Assembly: GCA_035544875.1 (NCBI GenBank)
Contig: DASZZP010000064.1
Coordinates: 1 to 64,000, forward strand
DNA from: JASLEW01 sp035544875
GTDB taxonomy: Bacteria; Acidobacteriota; Thermoanaerobaculia; Multivoradales; UBA5704
Length of the DNA stretch: 64,000 bases
Direction: 5' to 3'
Part shown: one piece after another, positions 35,616 to 47,303 of the stretch
Layout: each line of letters begins with the position of its first letter
Position numbering within the stretch: position 1 is the first letter of the stretch
Program-made: the position numbers and the translations under genes
The notes under the pieces: generated by a model
What the model was told of the DNA's origin: nothing
The model's input: only the letters and a program-made list of their open reading frames with translations
Databases searched by the model: none

Positions 35616-35864
35616 TCAGCCGAAGCGCTTCCAGACGAAGAGCACGAGGATCGCGCCGATCACCGAGAGGATGATCCCGGCGGGATGGAAACGGGCGTCT
35701 CTCGGCTTCCAGATCAAGCCCCCGACAAAGCCGCCGATGAGAGAGCCGGCGATGCCGAGCAGGGTCGTGGCGAGGAGTCCGAGGTGGAAATGCATGACCA
35801 TCTTGGCGATCAGGCCGGCGAAGAAGCCTACGACCAGGTACCAAATGAAATGAAAGATTCCCAT
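35616..35864 (-). CDS. GlsB/YeaQ/YmgE family small membrane stress protein
   Basis: 82 residues in three membrane helices: MGIFHFIWYLVVGFFAGLIAKMV, LLATTLLGIAGSLIGGFVGGLIW (Gly-zipper pattern) and AGIILSVIGAILVLFVWKRF. This matches the transglycosylase-associated/YeaQ family in size and motif. ATG preceded by GGGAGGTGAAT on the minus strand. A single gene, usually linked with general stress responses; no regulator site recognised. Confidence 0.9.
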   Translation of the reverse strand: MGIFHFIWYLVVGFFAGLIAKMVMHFHLGLLATTLLGIAGSLIGGFVGGLIWKPRDARFHPAGIILSVIGAILVLFVWKRFG

Positions 35865-36117
35865 ATTCACCTCCCTCTGCGGGTCCAAGGGGAGCTGGGC
35901 TGGCCAGCGCTGGAAAATCGATGATGGCCCGAAGATAGCCTGGAGGCCAATCCGGGTCAAGGCTCGCCGCTGGCCATCCATCCAGAAACCCCGCCGGGAT
36001 GGGGAGGAGCCCCGGCCTGTGTTGACCCCCGGTCGAACTCCCGACCCCCAGGGCACCAACGGGGTTTAGCAGGAGGCCAGGGCGGAGGGGACCCTATTTG
36101 TGCCAAAATGACCGGCA

Positions 36118-37515
<1,398 letters not shown>

Positions 37516-37523
37516 GAGAGGCG

Positions 37524-37739
37524 ATGGAGCTACCGGCCGAGGTGTGGATCCACAACGAGCTGCTCGAGCTCAAGAATGGCGAAGGGACGCTGATCCAGAT
37601 CCATCCGCACGGCTACTACGAGGTGAACTGTCGGTTCGGCGAGCAGCTGCACCGCACGCTCTTCCCGATCCAGGGAACGGTCCTGATCGCCCGCGGTCCC
37701 GAGGAGCTGCTGCGCAACGACCTCGAGATCGAGCGCTAG
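37524..37739 (+). CDS. Small conserved-looking protein of unknown function
   Basis: 71 residues; ATG preceded by TAGGAGAGGCG and only 8 bases after the NtrC-type stop, so clearly in the same transcript. Sequence is hydrophilic and beta-rich: VWIHNELLELKNGEGTLIQIHPHGYYEVNC, FGEQLHRTLFPIQGTVLIA, ending GPEELLRNDLEIER. No family recognised. The good site and tight spacing make it a real gene; it might be a small adaptor of the regulator. Confidence 0.75.
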   Translation: MELPAEVWIHNELLELKNGEGTLIQIHPHGYYEVNCRFGEQLHRTLFPIQGTVLIARGPEELLRNDLEIER

Positions 37740-37740
37740 G

Positions 37741-37901
37741 CTTGGACGAAACTCGCGGAGCAAGAGGGAGGGGGCGTCCCCTTCCCACCCGGAGGGGTGG
37801 GAAGGGGATAGAGAGGTTGCGGGGGGCGATCCGATGGATGCTTCGAGTAGGCCAATGACGCCATATCGCAGCGCCGTTTCATGCCGCGGGATCGCCCTAG
37901 A
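37741..37901 (-). repeat. Family A repeat, copy 3 (inverted, short)
   Basis: Minus-strand copy of about 160 bases lacking most of the inner hairpin region. On the plus strand it starts GACGAAACT..AGCAAGAGGGAGGGGG and ends GCGCCGTTTCAT then GCCGCGGGATCGCCCTAGA, the exact reverse of the head of copy 2. A GGGTGGGAAGGGGA stretch replaces the hairpin core. It ends directly at the AAGGTGGGG ribosome site of pdxJ, so it forms that gene's leader. Confidence 0.75.
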
Positions 37902-37914
37902 AGGTGGGGACTAG

Positions 37915-38652
37915 ATGGTCAAGCTCTCGGTCAACGTGGACCACGTGGCGACCTTGCGGCAGGCGCGCGGGACCATCTATCCCGACCCGGTCGAAGCGGC
38001 GCGCCTGGCTGAGGACGCCGGGGCGTCCGGCATCACCGTCCACCTGCGTGTCGACCGCCGCCACATCCAGGACGACGACGTGGCGCGGCTGCGCGGCAGC
38101 GTCCGCGGCAAGCTCAACCTCGAGATGTCGACCGCCGAGGAGATGCTCGCGGTGGCGCTTGCCTGGCGCCCCGACCAGGTGACCCTGGTCGCCGAGCGCC
38201 ACGAGGAGCTGACCACCGAAGGCGGCCTCGACCTGCTGCACAACGGGCTGCGGGTGATGGTCGTGGCGCAACATCTGGCGGCCGCCAGGGCCGCGGTCTC
38301 GGTCTTCCTCGACCCCGACCCACGGCAGATCGAGGCCCTGGCGCGGCTGGCCAGCCCGCGCGAGATCGCGGGTTTCGAGATCAATACCGATGCCTACACC
38401 AGGGCCGCGGACGAGGGCGAGAGGGCGCGCGAGCTGGCCAAGATCGCGGCAGCCGCCGAGCTCGGCGCGGCGCACGGTTTCCGCATCTACGCCGGCCACG
38501 GCCTCACCACCGCCAACGTCGGCCCGGTCGCCGCCATCCCCGGCATGGCGGAGCTCAATATCGGCCACGCCCTGATCTCGCGCTCCCTCCTGGTCGGCAT
38601 CGCCGCCGCCGTGCGCGAGATGCTGGACGCCATGGGCTCTTTTCATTCTTAG
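37915..38652 (+). CDS. pdxJ: Pyridoxine 5'-phosphate synthase
   Basis: 245 residues. PdxJ motifs: LSVNVDHVATLRQARGT at the N-terminus, GITVHLRVDRRHIQDDDV (catalytic Glu/His region), NLEMSTAEEMLAVAL, VTLVAERHEELTTEGGLDL, and GHGLTTANVGPVAAIPGMAELNIGHALISRSL. A TIM barrel that condenses 3-amino-1-hydroxyacetone phosphate and deoxyxylulose phosphate in vitamin B6 synthesis (DXP-dependent route). ATG lies just after a family A repeat with AAGGTGGGG as its ribosome site. Converges on glmM with 15 bases between. Confidence 0.96.
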   Translation: MVKLSVNVDHVATLRQARGTIYPDPVEAARLAEDAGASGITVHLRVDRRHIQDDDVARLRGSVRGKLNLEMSTAEEMLAVALAWRPDQVTLVAERHEELTTEGGLDLLHNGLRVMVVAQHLAAARAAVSVFLDPDPRQIEALARLASPREIAGFEINTDAYTRAADEGERARELAKIAAAAELGAAHGFRIYAGHGLTTANVGPVAAIPGMAELNIGHALISRSLLVGIAAAVREMLDAMGSFHS

Positions 38653-38667
38653 TGGCGTTTATTGGCG

Positions 38668-40176
38668 TCAGCCGCCGAGCTCTTCGGCGAGGATCGCGGC
38701 GAGCTGCCGGGCCATGACCTCGATGGCGTCCTGCTCGGGGCCTTCGATCATCACGCGGGCGAGCGGCTCGGTGCCGCTGTAGCGCAGCACCAGGCGGCCG
38801 TCGGTGCCCAGCTCGTCCTCGACGGCGCGCGCGGCGGCGGCCAGCCGCGGCAGCGCGGCGAAGTCGGGCTTGCGTGCCACGCGCACGTTGACGAGGATTT
38901 GCGGGTAGCGGCGAAAGCCGGCCAGCAGCTCGGACAGCGGCCGCCCGGCGCGGCGCACCAGGTAGGTCATCTGCAGCGCGGTGAGCAGCCCGTCGCCGGT
39001 CGCCTCCAGATCGAGCTGCACGATGTGGCCCGACTGCTCGCCGCCGAGCAGAATGCCTTCGCGCCGCATCGTCTCGACCACTTCCCGGTCGCCCACCCCG
39101 CAGCGCACGACCCCGATGCCCTCGCGGGCCAGCGCCCGCTCGAGCCCCAGGTTGCTCATCGAGGTGGCGACGATCCGCGCTGGCTCGAGCTTGCCCTGCC
39201 GCTCGAGGTCGAGCGCCCAGAGGTAGAGGATGGCGTCGCCGTCGCGCACCTCGCCGCGCTCGTCGGCCAGCACGCAGCGGTCCGCGTCGCCGTCGAACGC
39301 GGCGCCGAGGTCGGCGCCCAGCCGCAGCACCGCCGCCGCCACCTTTTCGGGGACGGTCGAGCCGCAGCCCTGGTTGATGTTCCGGCCGTCGGGCTGCGCG
39401 GCGAGCACCGTGCAGTCGGCGCCCAGCCGCCCAAAGAGCTCTCCCGCATAGCCGGAAGCGGCGCCGTTGCCGGCATCCGCCACCACGCGCATCCCGGCGA
39501 GCGGCAGCGCGGCCGGCACATCTATCATTGCCGGCACTCCCGGCAGGTCGCCGTCGCGGCCGGCCGGCAGGCTCGCGGCCAGGTGCCGCAAGTAGAGCTC
39601 CCGCAGCCCGGGCGCTCCGCCGGAGTCGCGGGTCCCGCTGCTGCCGCCGGCGCCGCCGCTCCGGTCCGCGACGCCGTTCCCGCCCTCCCCGCCGGCCGCG
39701 CCCTCCAAGGCGGCGAACAGCCGCCGTTCGAGCTCGGCCTCGCGGTCGGCGCTCCACTTGTAGCCGCCGGAGTCGAGCAGCTTGATGCCGTTGTCGGGGT
39801 AGGGGTTGTGGCTGGCCGAGACGGCAATGCCGGCCGCCGCCCCCAGCTCGCGGGCGAGGAAGGCGACACCGGGAGTGGGGATGACGCCGGCGTGGCGCAC
39901 CGCGGCGCCGCCGGCCGCCAGCCCCAAGGCTAGCCAGCCGCAGATCTCGGGCGAGCTCGCCCGGGTATCGCCGCCGAGCACGACCAGCGGCTTGCCGCCG
40001 GCCCCCTCCACCGGCAGCCCGCTGACCAGCATCGCCGCCAGCTCGCGGGCCAGAGCGGTCACCGTGGAGCGGTCGAGCGGCGGCTCGCCGAAGCTGCCGC
40101 GCACGCCGTCGGTGCCAAAAAGCCGCCGCGCCGCGCGGCCCGGCAGGGCGGCAGCCGCCTCCGCCTGCAGGCTCAT
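38668..40176 (-). CDS. glmM: Phosphoglucosamine mutase with in-frame repeat-derived insertion
   Basis: 502 residues against about 445-450 in most bacteria. FGTDGVRGSFGEPPL, active-site SASHNPYPDNGIKLLDSGGYK (phosphoserine), DGDADRCVLADERGEV (metal) and RYSGTEPLARVMIEGP (substrate) are all intact. It converts GlcN-6-P to GlcN-1-P for UDP-GlcNAc. The extra length lies around residues 165-220: a Gly/Ser/Ala stretch and GRDGDLPGVPAMIDVPAAL, the latter encoded by the family C repeat (39511-39557). Last gene of cdaA-cdaR-glmM; starts within the cdaR stop (ATGA). Confidence 0.95.
   Translation of the reverse strand: MSLQAEAAAALPGRAARRLFGTDGVRGSFGEPPLDRSTVTALARELAAMLVSGLPVEGAGGKPLVVLGGDTRASSPEICGWLALGLAAGGAAVRHAGVIPTPGVAFLARELGAAAGIAVSASHNPYPDNGIKLLDSGGYKWSADREAELERRLFAALEGAAGGEGGNGVADRSGGAGGSSGTRDSGGAPGLRELYLRHLAASLPAGRDGDLPGVPAMIDVPAALPLAGMRVVADAGNGAASGYAGELFGRLGADCTVLAAQPDGRNINQGCGSTVPEKVAAAVLRLGADLGAAFDGDADRCVLADERGEVRDGDAILYLWALDLERQGKLEPARIVATSMSNLGLERALAREGIGVVRCGVGDREVVETMRREGILLGGEQSGHIVQLDLEATGDGLLTALQMTYLVRRAGRPLSELLAGFRRYPQILVNVRVARKPDFAALPRLAAAARAVEDELGTDGRLVLRYSGTEPLARVMIEGPEQDAIEVMARQLAAILAEELGG
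39511..39557. repeat. Family C short repeat inside glmM
   Basis: About 45 bases nearly identical to the intergenic copy at 12294-12340: CCGGCACATCTATCATTGCC, then the shared CACTCCCGGCAGGTCG. It is read in frame as part of GlmM (minus strand), between the substrate-binding segment and VVADAGNGAASGYAGELF. Evidence of mobility comes only from the two copies. Confidence 0.65.
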
Positions 40177-40865
40177 GGGTGTTTCCCCCGTTTCCGCGAC
40201 TTCTCGGGCGGGGTTTCGGCCTTCGGGGGCTGGAGGATGACGCGCACCAGGACCTTGAACGGCTGCACGATCTGGATCAGCGGGTCGGGGGAGACGACGG
40301 CCACGGTCTCCTCGAAGGGCAAGGCATGTCCATCGAGGCTGATCGGCCGGGTGGCGAGGCTGCCGGCCTTGGCGATGCGCGAAGCCGGACCGCTCACCAG
40401 GACCTGGTTGGGCAGCACTTCCGGCTCTTCGACGGTCGAACCCGCCGCGGGCTCGCCGATCAGCTTGGGCACCACCGGCAGGCGCTGGGTGATCTCTTTC
40501 TCCAGCTCGACCCGGATGGTCGCCGGCTCGATCGCGATCAGCTCCAGGTTCTCGGGCATGAGCACGTTCTCGCTGCCCAGGTTGACGGTCAAGGTCCCCT
40601 CCTGCGTCCGGGTGAGGTCGACCTGCACGTCGACCAGATCGGGGTTGAGGCGGCGCACGACCTTGTTGCTGCCGCGCACGCGGACGAAAACGCTCCGCAC
40701 CGGGTCCAGGACCACCATGCCGCGCGGCCGGTTGTAGCTGACGCTGGCCTCGATCAGCCTCTCCGACGGCGCTTCGCGGGCCTGGAATGAAAAGTTGAAC
40801 CAGAGTCCGACGGCGATTCCGAGCGCCAGCAGCCGCAGCCCCCAGATGTGCGCCGCCTCGCTCAA
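40173..40865 (-). CDS. cdaR: YbbR-domain protein (CdaA regulator)
   Basis: 230 residues from a TTG overlapping the cdaA stop (TTGA). N-terminal membrane helix (IWGLRLLALGIAVGLWFNFS), then YbbR-like periplasmic beta domains: VSYNRPRGMVVLDPVRSVFVRVRGSNKVV and VPKLIGEPAAGSTVEEPEVLPNQVLVSGPAS (about 130-160). Basic C-terminus. Such proteins bind and regulate CdaA in the cdaA-cdaR-glmM operon. Fewer YbbR repeats than Bacillus CdaR, but comparable to other Gram-negative ones. Confidence 0.88.
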   Translation of the reverse strand: MSEAAHIWGLRLLALGIAVGLWFNFSFQAREAPSERLIEASVSYNRPRGMVVLDPVRSVFVRVRGSNKVVRRLNPDLVDVQVDLTRTQEGTLTVNLGSENVLMPENLELIAIEPATIRVELEKEITQRLPVVPKLIGEPAAGSTVEEPEVLPNQVLVSGPASRIAKAGSLATRPISLDGHALPFEETVAVVSPDPLIQIVQPFKVLVRVILQPPKAETPPEKSRKRGKHP

Positions 40866-41647
40866 CCGGCCAGCCCCCGGGGATGGAGATCGGTGATCAG
40901 GAACTTGTAGAGCGAGTTGCGCAGGCTCTTGCCGTCGAGGTCGCGCACCATCTCGCCGTCGCATGCCATCGAGATCACGCCGGTCTCCTCGGAGATGACC
41001 ACCGCCACGGCATCGGTCTCCTCGCTGATCCCGAGCGCGGCGCGATGCCTGGTGCCGAACTCCTTGGACAGCCCGGGGTTGGGCGTCAGCGGCAGGAAGC
41101 AGGCGGCGGCGGCGATGCGGTCGTCCTGGACGATCACCGCGCCGTCGTGCAGGGGCGTGTCCGGGGTGAAGATGTTGATCAGCAGGTCGTAGGAGAGGAC
41201 GGCGTCGAGCGCGATGCCGTTCTCGACGTAGGTGCGCAGACCCTGCAGCCGCTCGATGACGATCAGGCCGCCGATGCGGCGCGACGACAGGGTGGTGGCG
41301 GCGAGCACGATGTCGCTGAACCCCGAGACCACCTGCTGCTGCTTGGCGAGACCCCACAGCGGATTCCTGCCGAACTGCGCCAGGGCGCGCCGCATCTCCT
41401 GCTGGAAGAGCACGATCACGGCAAAGGGCAGCGCGATGAGCAGGCTCTCGAGGATGTTCTCCAGGGTGACCAGCTCGGTCAAGCGGGCAAGGTAGTAGAC
41501 GGCGCCGACGAAGACGATGCCGAGCAGCACCTGCACCGCGCGGGTGCCGCGGATCAGCAGCAGCAGGTTGTAGACGACCAGCGTGACCGCCAGGATATCG
41601 ACGGCGTCGCGCCAGGTCAGGAGCTCGATGAAGTGTGTGAAGCTCAA
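40862..41647 (-). CDS. cdaA: Diadenylate cyclase (c-di-AMP synthase)
   Basis: 261 residues from a TTG overlapping the folP stop (TTGA); a GTG nine codons upstream is the alternative. Three N-terminal membrane helices (AVDILAVTLVVYNLLLLIRG, VLLGIVFVGAVYYLARL, LLIALPFAVIVLFQQEMRRAL), then the DAC domain with LHDGAVIV and GTRHRAALG, the DGA and RHR motifs needed for catalysis. It makes c-di-AMP from two ATP at the inner membrane. Conserved order with cdaR and glmM links c-di-AMP to cell wall precursor supply. Confidence 0.95.
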   Translation of the reverse strand: MSFTHFIELLTWRDAVDILAVTLVVYNLLLLIRGTRAVQVLLGIVFVGAVYYLARLTELVTLENILESLLIALPFAVIVLFQQEMRRALAQFGRNPLWGLAKQQQVVSGFSDIVLAATTLSSRRIGGLIVIERLQGLRTYVENGIALDAVLSYDLLINIFTPDTPLHDGAVIVQDDRIAAAACFLPLTPNPGLSKEFGTRHRAALGISEETDAVAVVISEETGVISMACDGEMVRDLDGKSLRNSLYKFLITDLHPRGLAG

Positions 41648-42804
41648 CCCTGCGCCTCGGCGATCGCTTCCCACACGCTCAGGAACTGGGCGGACTCGGC
41701 GACGTCGTGGACTCTCACCAGAGCGACCCGTGCGGCCGCCGCCCAGCCGAGAGCGGCCAGGCTGCCGGGCAGGCGTGCACTCGGCTGACCCGCGGCGCCC
41801 ACGCTGCCGGTTTCGGTCACTGCCTGCGCCACCGAGGTAGCCCCCACCGGCGGGCCGATCTCGAGGGACGAAACGGCGCTGCGATGTGGCGGTGGAGGCC
41901 TACTCGAAGCATCGATCGGATCGCCCCCCGCAACCCCTCGATCCCCTTCCCACCCCTCCGGGGGGGAAGGGGACGCCCCCTCCCCTGGCGCACGGACCGA
42001 TTCCGTTCTAGTCAAGCCGGCGCGGCCGGAGCTGGCGGCGGCCTGCGCCAGGAAGCTCTTGCGGCTGGCGCCGAGCAGCAGCGGGCGCCCCAGCGCTGCG
42101 AGATCCGCCAGCCGCTGGATCAACAGCAGGTTCTGTTCGGCAGTCTTGCCGAATCCGATACCGGGATCGAGGATCAGCTGGCCCGGGTCGATGCCCGCCG
42201 CCGCGGCGCGGCCGGCGGCCTCCGCTAGCTCGGCCCGCACCTCGCCGACCAGGTCGCGGAAGGAGATGCGACGCTGCATGGTCGCGAGCTCGCCGCGGCT
42301 GTGCATCAGCACCACCGGACAGCCGGCGGCGGCGGCGGCGGCGGCCAGCTCCGGATCGGAGAGGGCGCTCACGTCGTTGATCAGATCGGCGCCGGCGGCG
42401 AGCGCCCGCCGCGCCACCACGCCCTTGCGGGTGTCGACCGAGATCGGCGCGTCGGTCGCTGCGCGCAAGCGCTCGAGCACCGGCAGCAGGCGCGCCAGCT
42501 CCTCCTCGGCCGCGACCGGGCGCGCGCCCGCGCCGTAGACGCCGCCGCCCGGACGCGTCGACTCCGCGCCGAGGTCGAGCAGCTCCGCACCCTCGTCGAG
42601 CATCGCGAGGCCGCGCGCCACGGCGCGCTCGGGCTCGCTCCATAGCCCACCGTCGCTGAAGGAGTCGGGAGTCAGGTTGAGGATGCCGACGATCCGCGGC
42701 CGCGCTCCAAGGCTGAGAGTGCGGCCGCGGGGAAGCCTGAGGGTCCAGGTTGAGGAGAGGGTGCCGGCGGCGGGATGAGGTCTAGGCAGTCGGGCGGTCT
42801 CCAT
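41644..42804 (-). CDS. folP: Dihydropteroate synthase with an in-frame repeat insertion
   Basis: 386 residues against about 270-285 usually. The TIM barrel is intact: GILNLTPDSFSDGGLW, LDLGAESTRPGG, ISVDTRKGVVARRAL, LINDVSAL, ILDPGIGFGKTAEQNLLLI, LLGASRKSFLA and near the end ARVALVRVHDVAES. Between SRKSFLA and the last helix there are about 90 extra residues (about 255-345), including GEGASPSPPEGWEGDRGVAGG, encoded by a family A repeat (41867-42014) translated in frame. The product condenses pABA with the pterin diphosphate in folate synthesis. Overlaps cdaA by TTGA; upstream is a repeat-rich spacer, then ftsH. Confidence 0.93.
   Translation of the reverse strand: METARLPRPHPAAGTLSSTWTLRLPRGRTLSLGARPRIVGILNLTPDSFSDGGLWSEPERAVARGLAMLDEGAELLDLGAESTRPGGGVYGAGARPVAAEEELARLLPVLERLRAATDAPISVDTRKGVVARRALAAGADLINDVSALSDPELAAAAAAAGCPVVLMHSRGELATMQRRISFRDLVGEVRAELAEAAGRAAAAGIDPGQLILDPGIGFGKTAEQNLLLIQRLADLAALGRPLLLGASRKSFLAQAAASSGRAGLTRTESVRAPGEGASPSPPEGWEGDRGVAGGDPIDASSRPPPPHRSAVSSLEIGPPVGATSVAQAVTETGSVGAAGQPSARLPGSLAALGWAAAARVALVRVHDVAESAQFLSVWEAIAEAQG
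41867..42014 (+). repeat. Family A repeat, copy 4, inside folP
   Basis: About 148 bases: GACGAAACGGCGCTGCGAT.., GGAGGCCTACTCGAAGCAT, TCGGATCGCCCCCCGCAA, then CCCCTTCCCACCCCTCCGGGG and GGGGACGCCCCCTCCCCTGG with CGCACGGACC at the end. It lies wholly inside folP, antisense to the coding strand, and adds about 50 of the roughly 90 extra codons; the rest resemble degenerate repeat sequence. No stop codon is created in the folP frame. Confidence 0.75.
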
Positions 42805-42849
42805 GGCAGGCCCCGCGTAAGTCTATCGAAAGCAGCCGCAAGCGCCTCC

Positions 42850-42925
42850 ACCGCCACATCGCAGCGCTGTTTCCGACCTGCCGGGAGTGCCGCAACAGGC
42901 GAAAGCTGCGGCATCCCTCGGGATC
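42850..42925. repeat. Fragments of families A and C between ftsH and folP
   Basis: CTCCACCGCCACATCGCAGC (42847-42866) is the reverse of the family A head. GACCTGCCGGGAGTGCCG (42875-42892) is the reverse of the second half of family C. GCAACAGGCGAAAGCTGCGG (42892-42911) resembles 2309-2329 (CGCAACAGGCGGAAGCTGCG) and 14226-14249 in arnC. A patchwork of several repeats in the 138-base spacer. Confidence 0.5.
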
Positions 42926-42942
42926 GGCACCGCCGGTTGGAC

Positions 42943-45068
<2,126 letters not shown>

Positions 45069-45072
<4 letters not shown>

Positions 45073-46598
45073 AGCTCGGCACCTCGCGCGGGCTCACCAG
45101 GAGGCGCACTCTCCTGCCGCGGGCAGGGACCTCCCTCCGTAGAGACAAACCAGGCACCCGGGCCATCGATTCCCAGCCCGCCAGCCGTCGCCTCGGCGGC
45201 CGGCCCGGCCGGCTCGGAGATGAGGCGCGCGACCCAGGCCGTGGTTCGGCTGGCCGCTGAGAGTCCAGAGAGCCGGCACCGCTCGTCGATGGCGACTCCC
45301 GGCACCCAGGCGACCAGCCCGTCCGCACAGAGCAGCGGCAGGCGGTCGCGTTCTGCCCGGGGCACTCGGCGATCGATCAGCAACTGCTTGAGCTTCCGGC
45401 TTCCCGGCGCGCCCAGCGGCCACAGGCGGTCACCAGGCAGGCGGCTGCGGATGGTCACCAGTTCTCCTTCCCGGACGGGCAGAGCCAGGCCGGCGCGCTG
45501 CGGGTCTCCACGAAACATCCAGGGTGCGACAGCTTGACGGCTCACCTCGATTCGGACCGCGATCTCCGGGATCGCGACCTCCCCCGGGATCTCCAGAGTA
45601 TAAGTGAAACAGGCCCTCTCCTTGCCGGCGCGGCGCAGCAGCAGCAGCGGTCCCTGCGCCTGCCAGCGCCATCCCGCGCCGCAGTCGCAGCCGACGCGTC
45701 CGTCGCGCCGCAGCTGGCGGAGCAGCTCCGCGCGCGCCGCCCTGCCCGGCGGGTAGGCGGCGCCGGCGCGGCGGTGAAGGGCGGCCAGCGCGGGTGGCAA
45801 CAGCGCCTCTGGCAGCGAGCGCAGCCGGCGCAGGTCGGCGGCGGCGCCGAGCGGCCGGGCGGCGATTTCGGCGGCGAGGCGTCGTTCCAGAATGGGGGCC
45901 GCGGCCTGGACCCGCCGCGCCAGGCGGCCGAGCCGCGCCACGAGGTGGGCGTCCTCGGCGGCGAGGTGCGGCAGGAGGCGGTGGCGGATCAGGTTGCGAG
46001 GCCGGCGCAGGTCGGCGTTGGTCGGGTCGACGACCGGCACCAGGCCGCTGGCGGTCACCGCGCTACGCAAGGCGGCGCGGGGGAGCTCGAGCAGCGGCCG
46101 CACCACGCGGCCGCCGCGGCCGTGGCGGGTCCGGATGCCGGCCAGGCCGGCGAGGCCTGTGCCGCGGCCCAGCCGCAGGAGGAGCGTTTCGGCCTGGTCG
46201 TCAAGGTGATGAGCCGTGACCACGTAGCGTCCCCGGGTCTGGCGCCGCACCTGCTCGAGAAAGGCATAGCGCAGCCGCCGCGCCGCGGCCTCGGGACCCT
46301 CCCCTCCGCGCCGCTCGCGGGCCATCTCGCGGCGCTCGTGGGCGAATGGCGCGCCCAGCGCCGCCGCCAGGCGGGCGGCCTGTTCGGCGCGCTCGGCCGA
46401 GCTTGGGTCCATGCCGTGATCGAGGTGGGCGGCGAGCAGGCCGACGCGCCACTCGGCCGCTAGCCGGGAAAGGCCCCACAGCAGCGCCGTGGAGTCGGGA
46501 CCGCCGGAAAAGGCCACGACCAGGCGGTCTCCCGTGGCGAGGGGAGCGCAACACCGCGCGCCGGCGAAGAAGTTGCGCAGGCCGGTGAGGAGGTCCAT
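45069..46598 (-). CDS. tilS: tRNA(Ile)-lysidine synthetase
   Basis: 509 residues, a full-length TilS. PP-loop VVAFSGGPDSTALLWGL near 26-42, LLAAHLDHGM, YVVTAHHLDDQAETLLLRL, RPLLELPRAALRSAV and NADLRRPRNLIRHRLLP; the C-terminal TilS domain includes IRSRLPGDRLWPLGAPGSRKLKQLLIDRRVPR. It adds lysine to C34 of the CAU-anticodon tRNA-Ile, changing its codon to AUA. The gene lies 23 bases after a tRNA with anticodon CAU, so both share a transcript, and it couples to ftsH by ATGA. tilS-ftsH is a common bacterial gene order. Confidence 0.96.
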
Positions 46599-46621
46599 CG
46601 GAGGAGCGGCAGAAGGGTCGA

Positions 46622-46698
46622 TGGTGGCGGTGAAGGGACTTGAACCCCTGACACAGCGGATATGAGCCGCTTGCTCTAACCAGCTGAGCTACACCGCC
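46622..46698 (-). tRNA. tRNA with anticodon CAU (elongator Met, or Ile2)
   Basis: 77 nt including an encoded CCA. Acceptor stem GGCGGTG/CACCGCC pairs perfectly; D-arm AGCTCAGCTGGTTAGAGC; anticodon stem AGCGG/CCGCT with loop CTCATAT, giving anticodon CAU; T-arm AGGGG-TTCAAGT-CCCTT, discriminator A. Positions 4 and 5 are G-C, unlike the C-G pairs of E. coli tRNA-Ile2, which favours elongator Met. The A27-U43/G28-C42 pairs and direct adjacency to tilS leave Ile2 open. A -10-like TATGAT lies about 80 bases upstream on the minus strand. Confidence 0.93.
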
Positions 46699-46805
46699 TG
46701 GAGCGAGGAGACGCGGACCAAGAACCGGACCGCCGCGGCCCGAAGAGGCAGCCGGTCCCCTTCGAGTCGCGGCGTGATCATAACATCGGGCGCGCGGGGC
46801 GCCGG

Positions 46806-46900
46806 CCCGGGGACTCGCGGGGGTTGCGGGGGGCGATCCGATCGATGCTTCGAGTAGGCCTCCACCGCCACATCGCAGCGCAGTCTCATCCCTTGGTATC
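46806..46900 (-). repeat. Family A repeat, copy 5 (head half)
   Basis: Minus-strand half copy in the 266-base gap between the CAU tRNA and the ArsR gene. On the plus strand it reads GGGGGTTGCGGGGGGCGATC, CGATGCTTCGAGTAGGCCTC and ACATCGCAGCGCAGTCTCAT, the reverse of the head of copies 2 and 4. The tail part is missing. The remaining bases of the gap show nothing clear. Confidence 0.65.
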
Positions 46901-46964
46901 GGCAACGCCGGTGGGACTCAGTCGAGCGCCGGCCGGCCGGGCGCGCCAGCCGCGGCAGCTCGGC

Positions 46965-47303
46965 TCAGCGCATGACTAACTGGCAGCTGCGGAACTGGCC
47001 GAAGAACTCCTGCATCGAGGTCGAAAGGGCGGCGTCGTTCAGCCGGTAGATGACGTTCTGCCCGTGGCGCTGGTCGAGCACCAGGTCGGCCTCCTTGAGC
47101 ACCGAGAGGTGACGCGATATGGTCGGCTGCGAGAGGCTGAAATTGCCGACGATTTCACCGACCGTCCGCTGCTGGCCTTCGAGGAGCCGCAGGATCTCCT
47201 GGCGTGTCCCGTCCGAGAGGGCTTTGAAAACCTTGGTCAGGTGCCGCTCCTCGTTCCTGAAGTCATTCCGGTAATCGGGGTCGATGCGGTCGATGCTTGC
47301 CAT
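46965..47303 (-). CDS. ArsR-family transcriptional regulator
   Basis: 112 residues from ATG after GGGAGAGAAAAGCC; an upstream in-frame ATG adds 27 Pro/Ala residues and lacks a site. HTH: VFKALSDGTRQEILRLLEGQQRTVGEIVGNFSLSQPTISRHLSVLKEADLV, with recognition helix QPTISRHLS and wing QRHGQNVIYRL. One Cys (SCQLVM) near the C-terminus; no clear metal-binding pair. Monocistronic, with a spacer of about 670 bases to the next gene (sodA). The target is unknown. Confidence 0.88.
   Translation of the reverse strand: MASIDRIDPDYRNDFRNEERHLTKVFKALSDGTRQEILRLLEGQQRTVGEIVGNFSLSQPTISRHLSVLKEADLVLDQRHGQNVIYRLNDAALSTSMQEFFGQFRSCQLVMR

Noticed and set aside
41648..41674. GTG 41674 as start of cdaA
   Set aside because: It would overlap folP by 31 bases; the TTGA overlap at 41647 matches the pattern of two other gene pairs. 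Not excluded with certainty.
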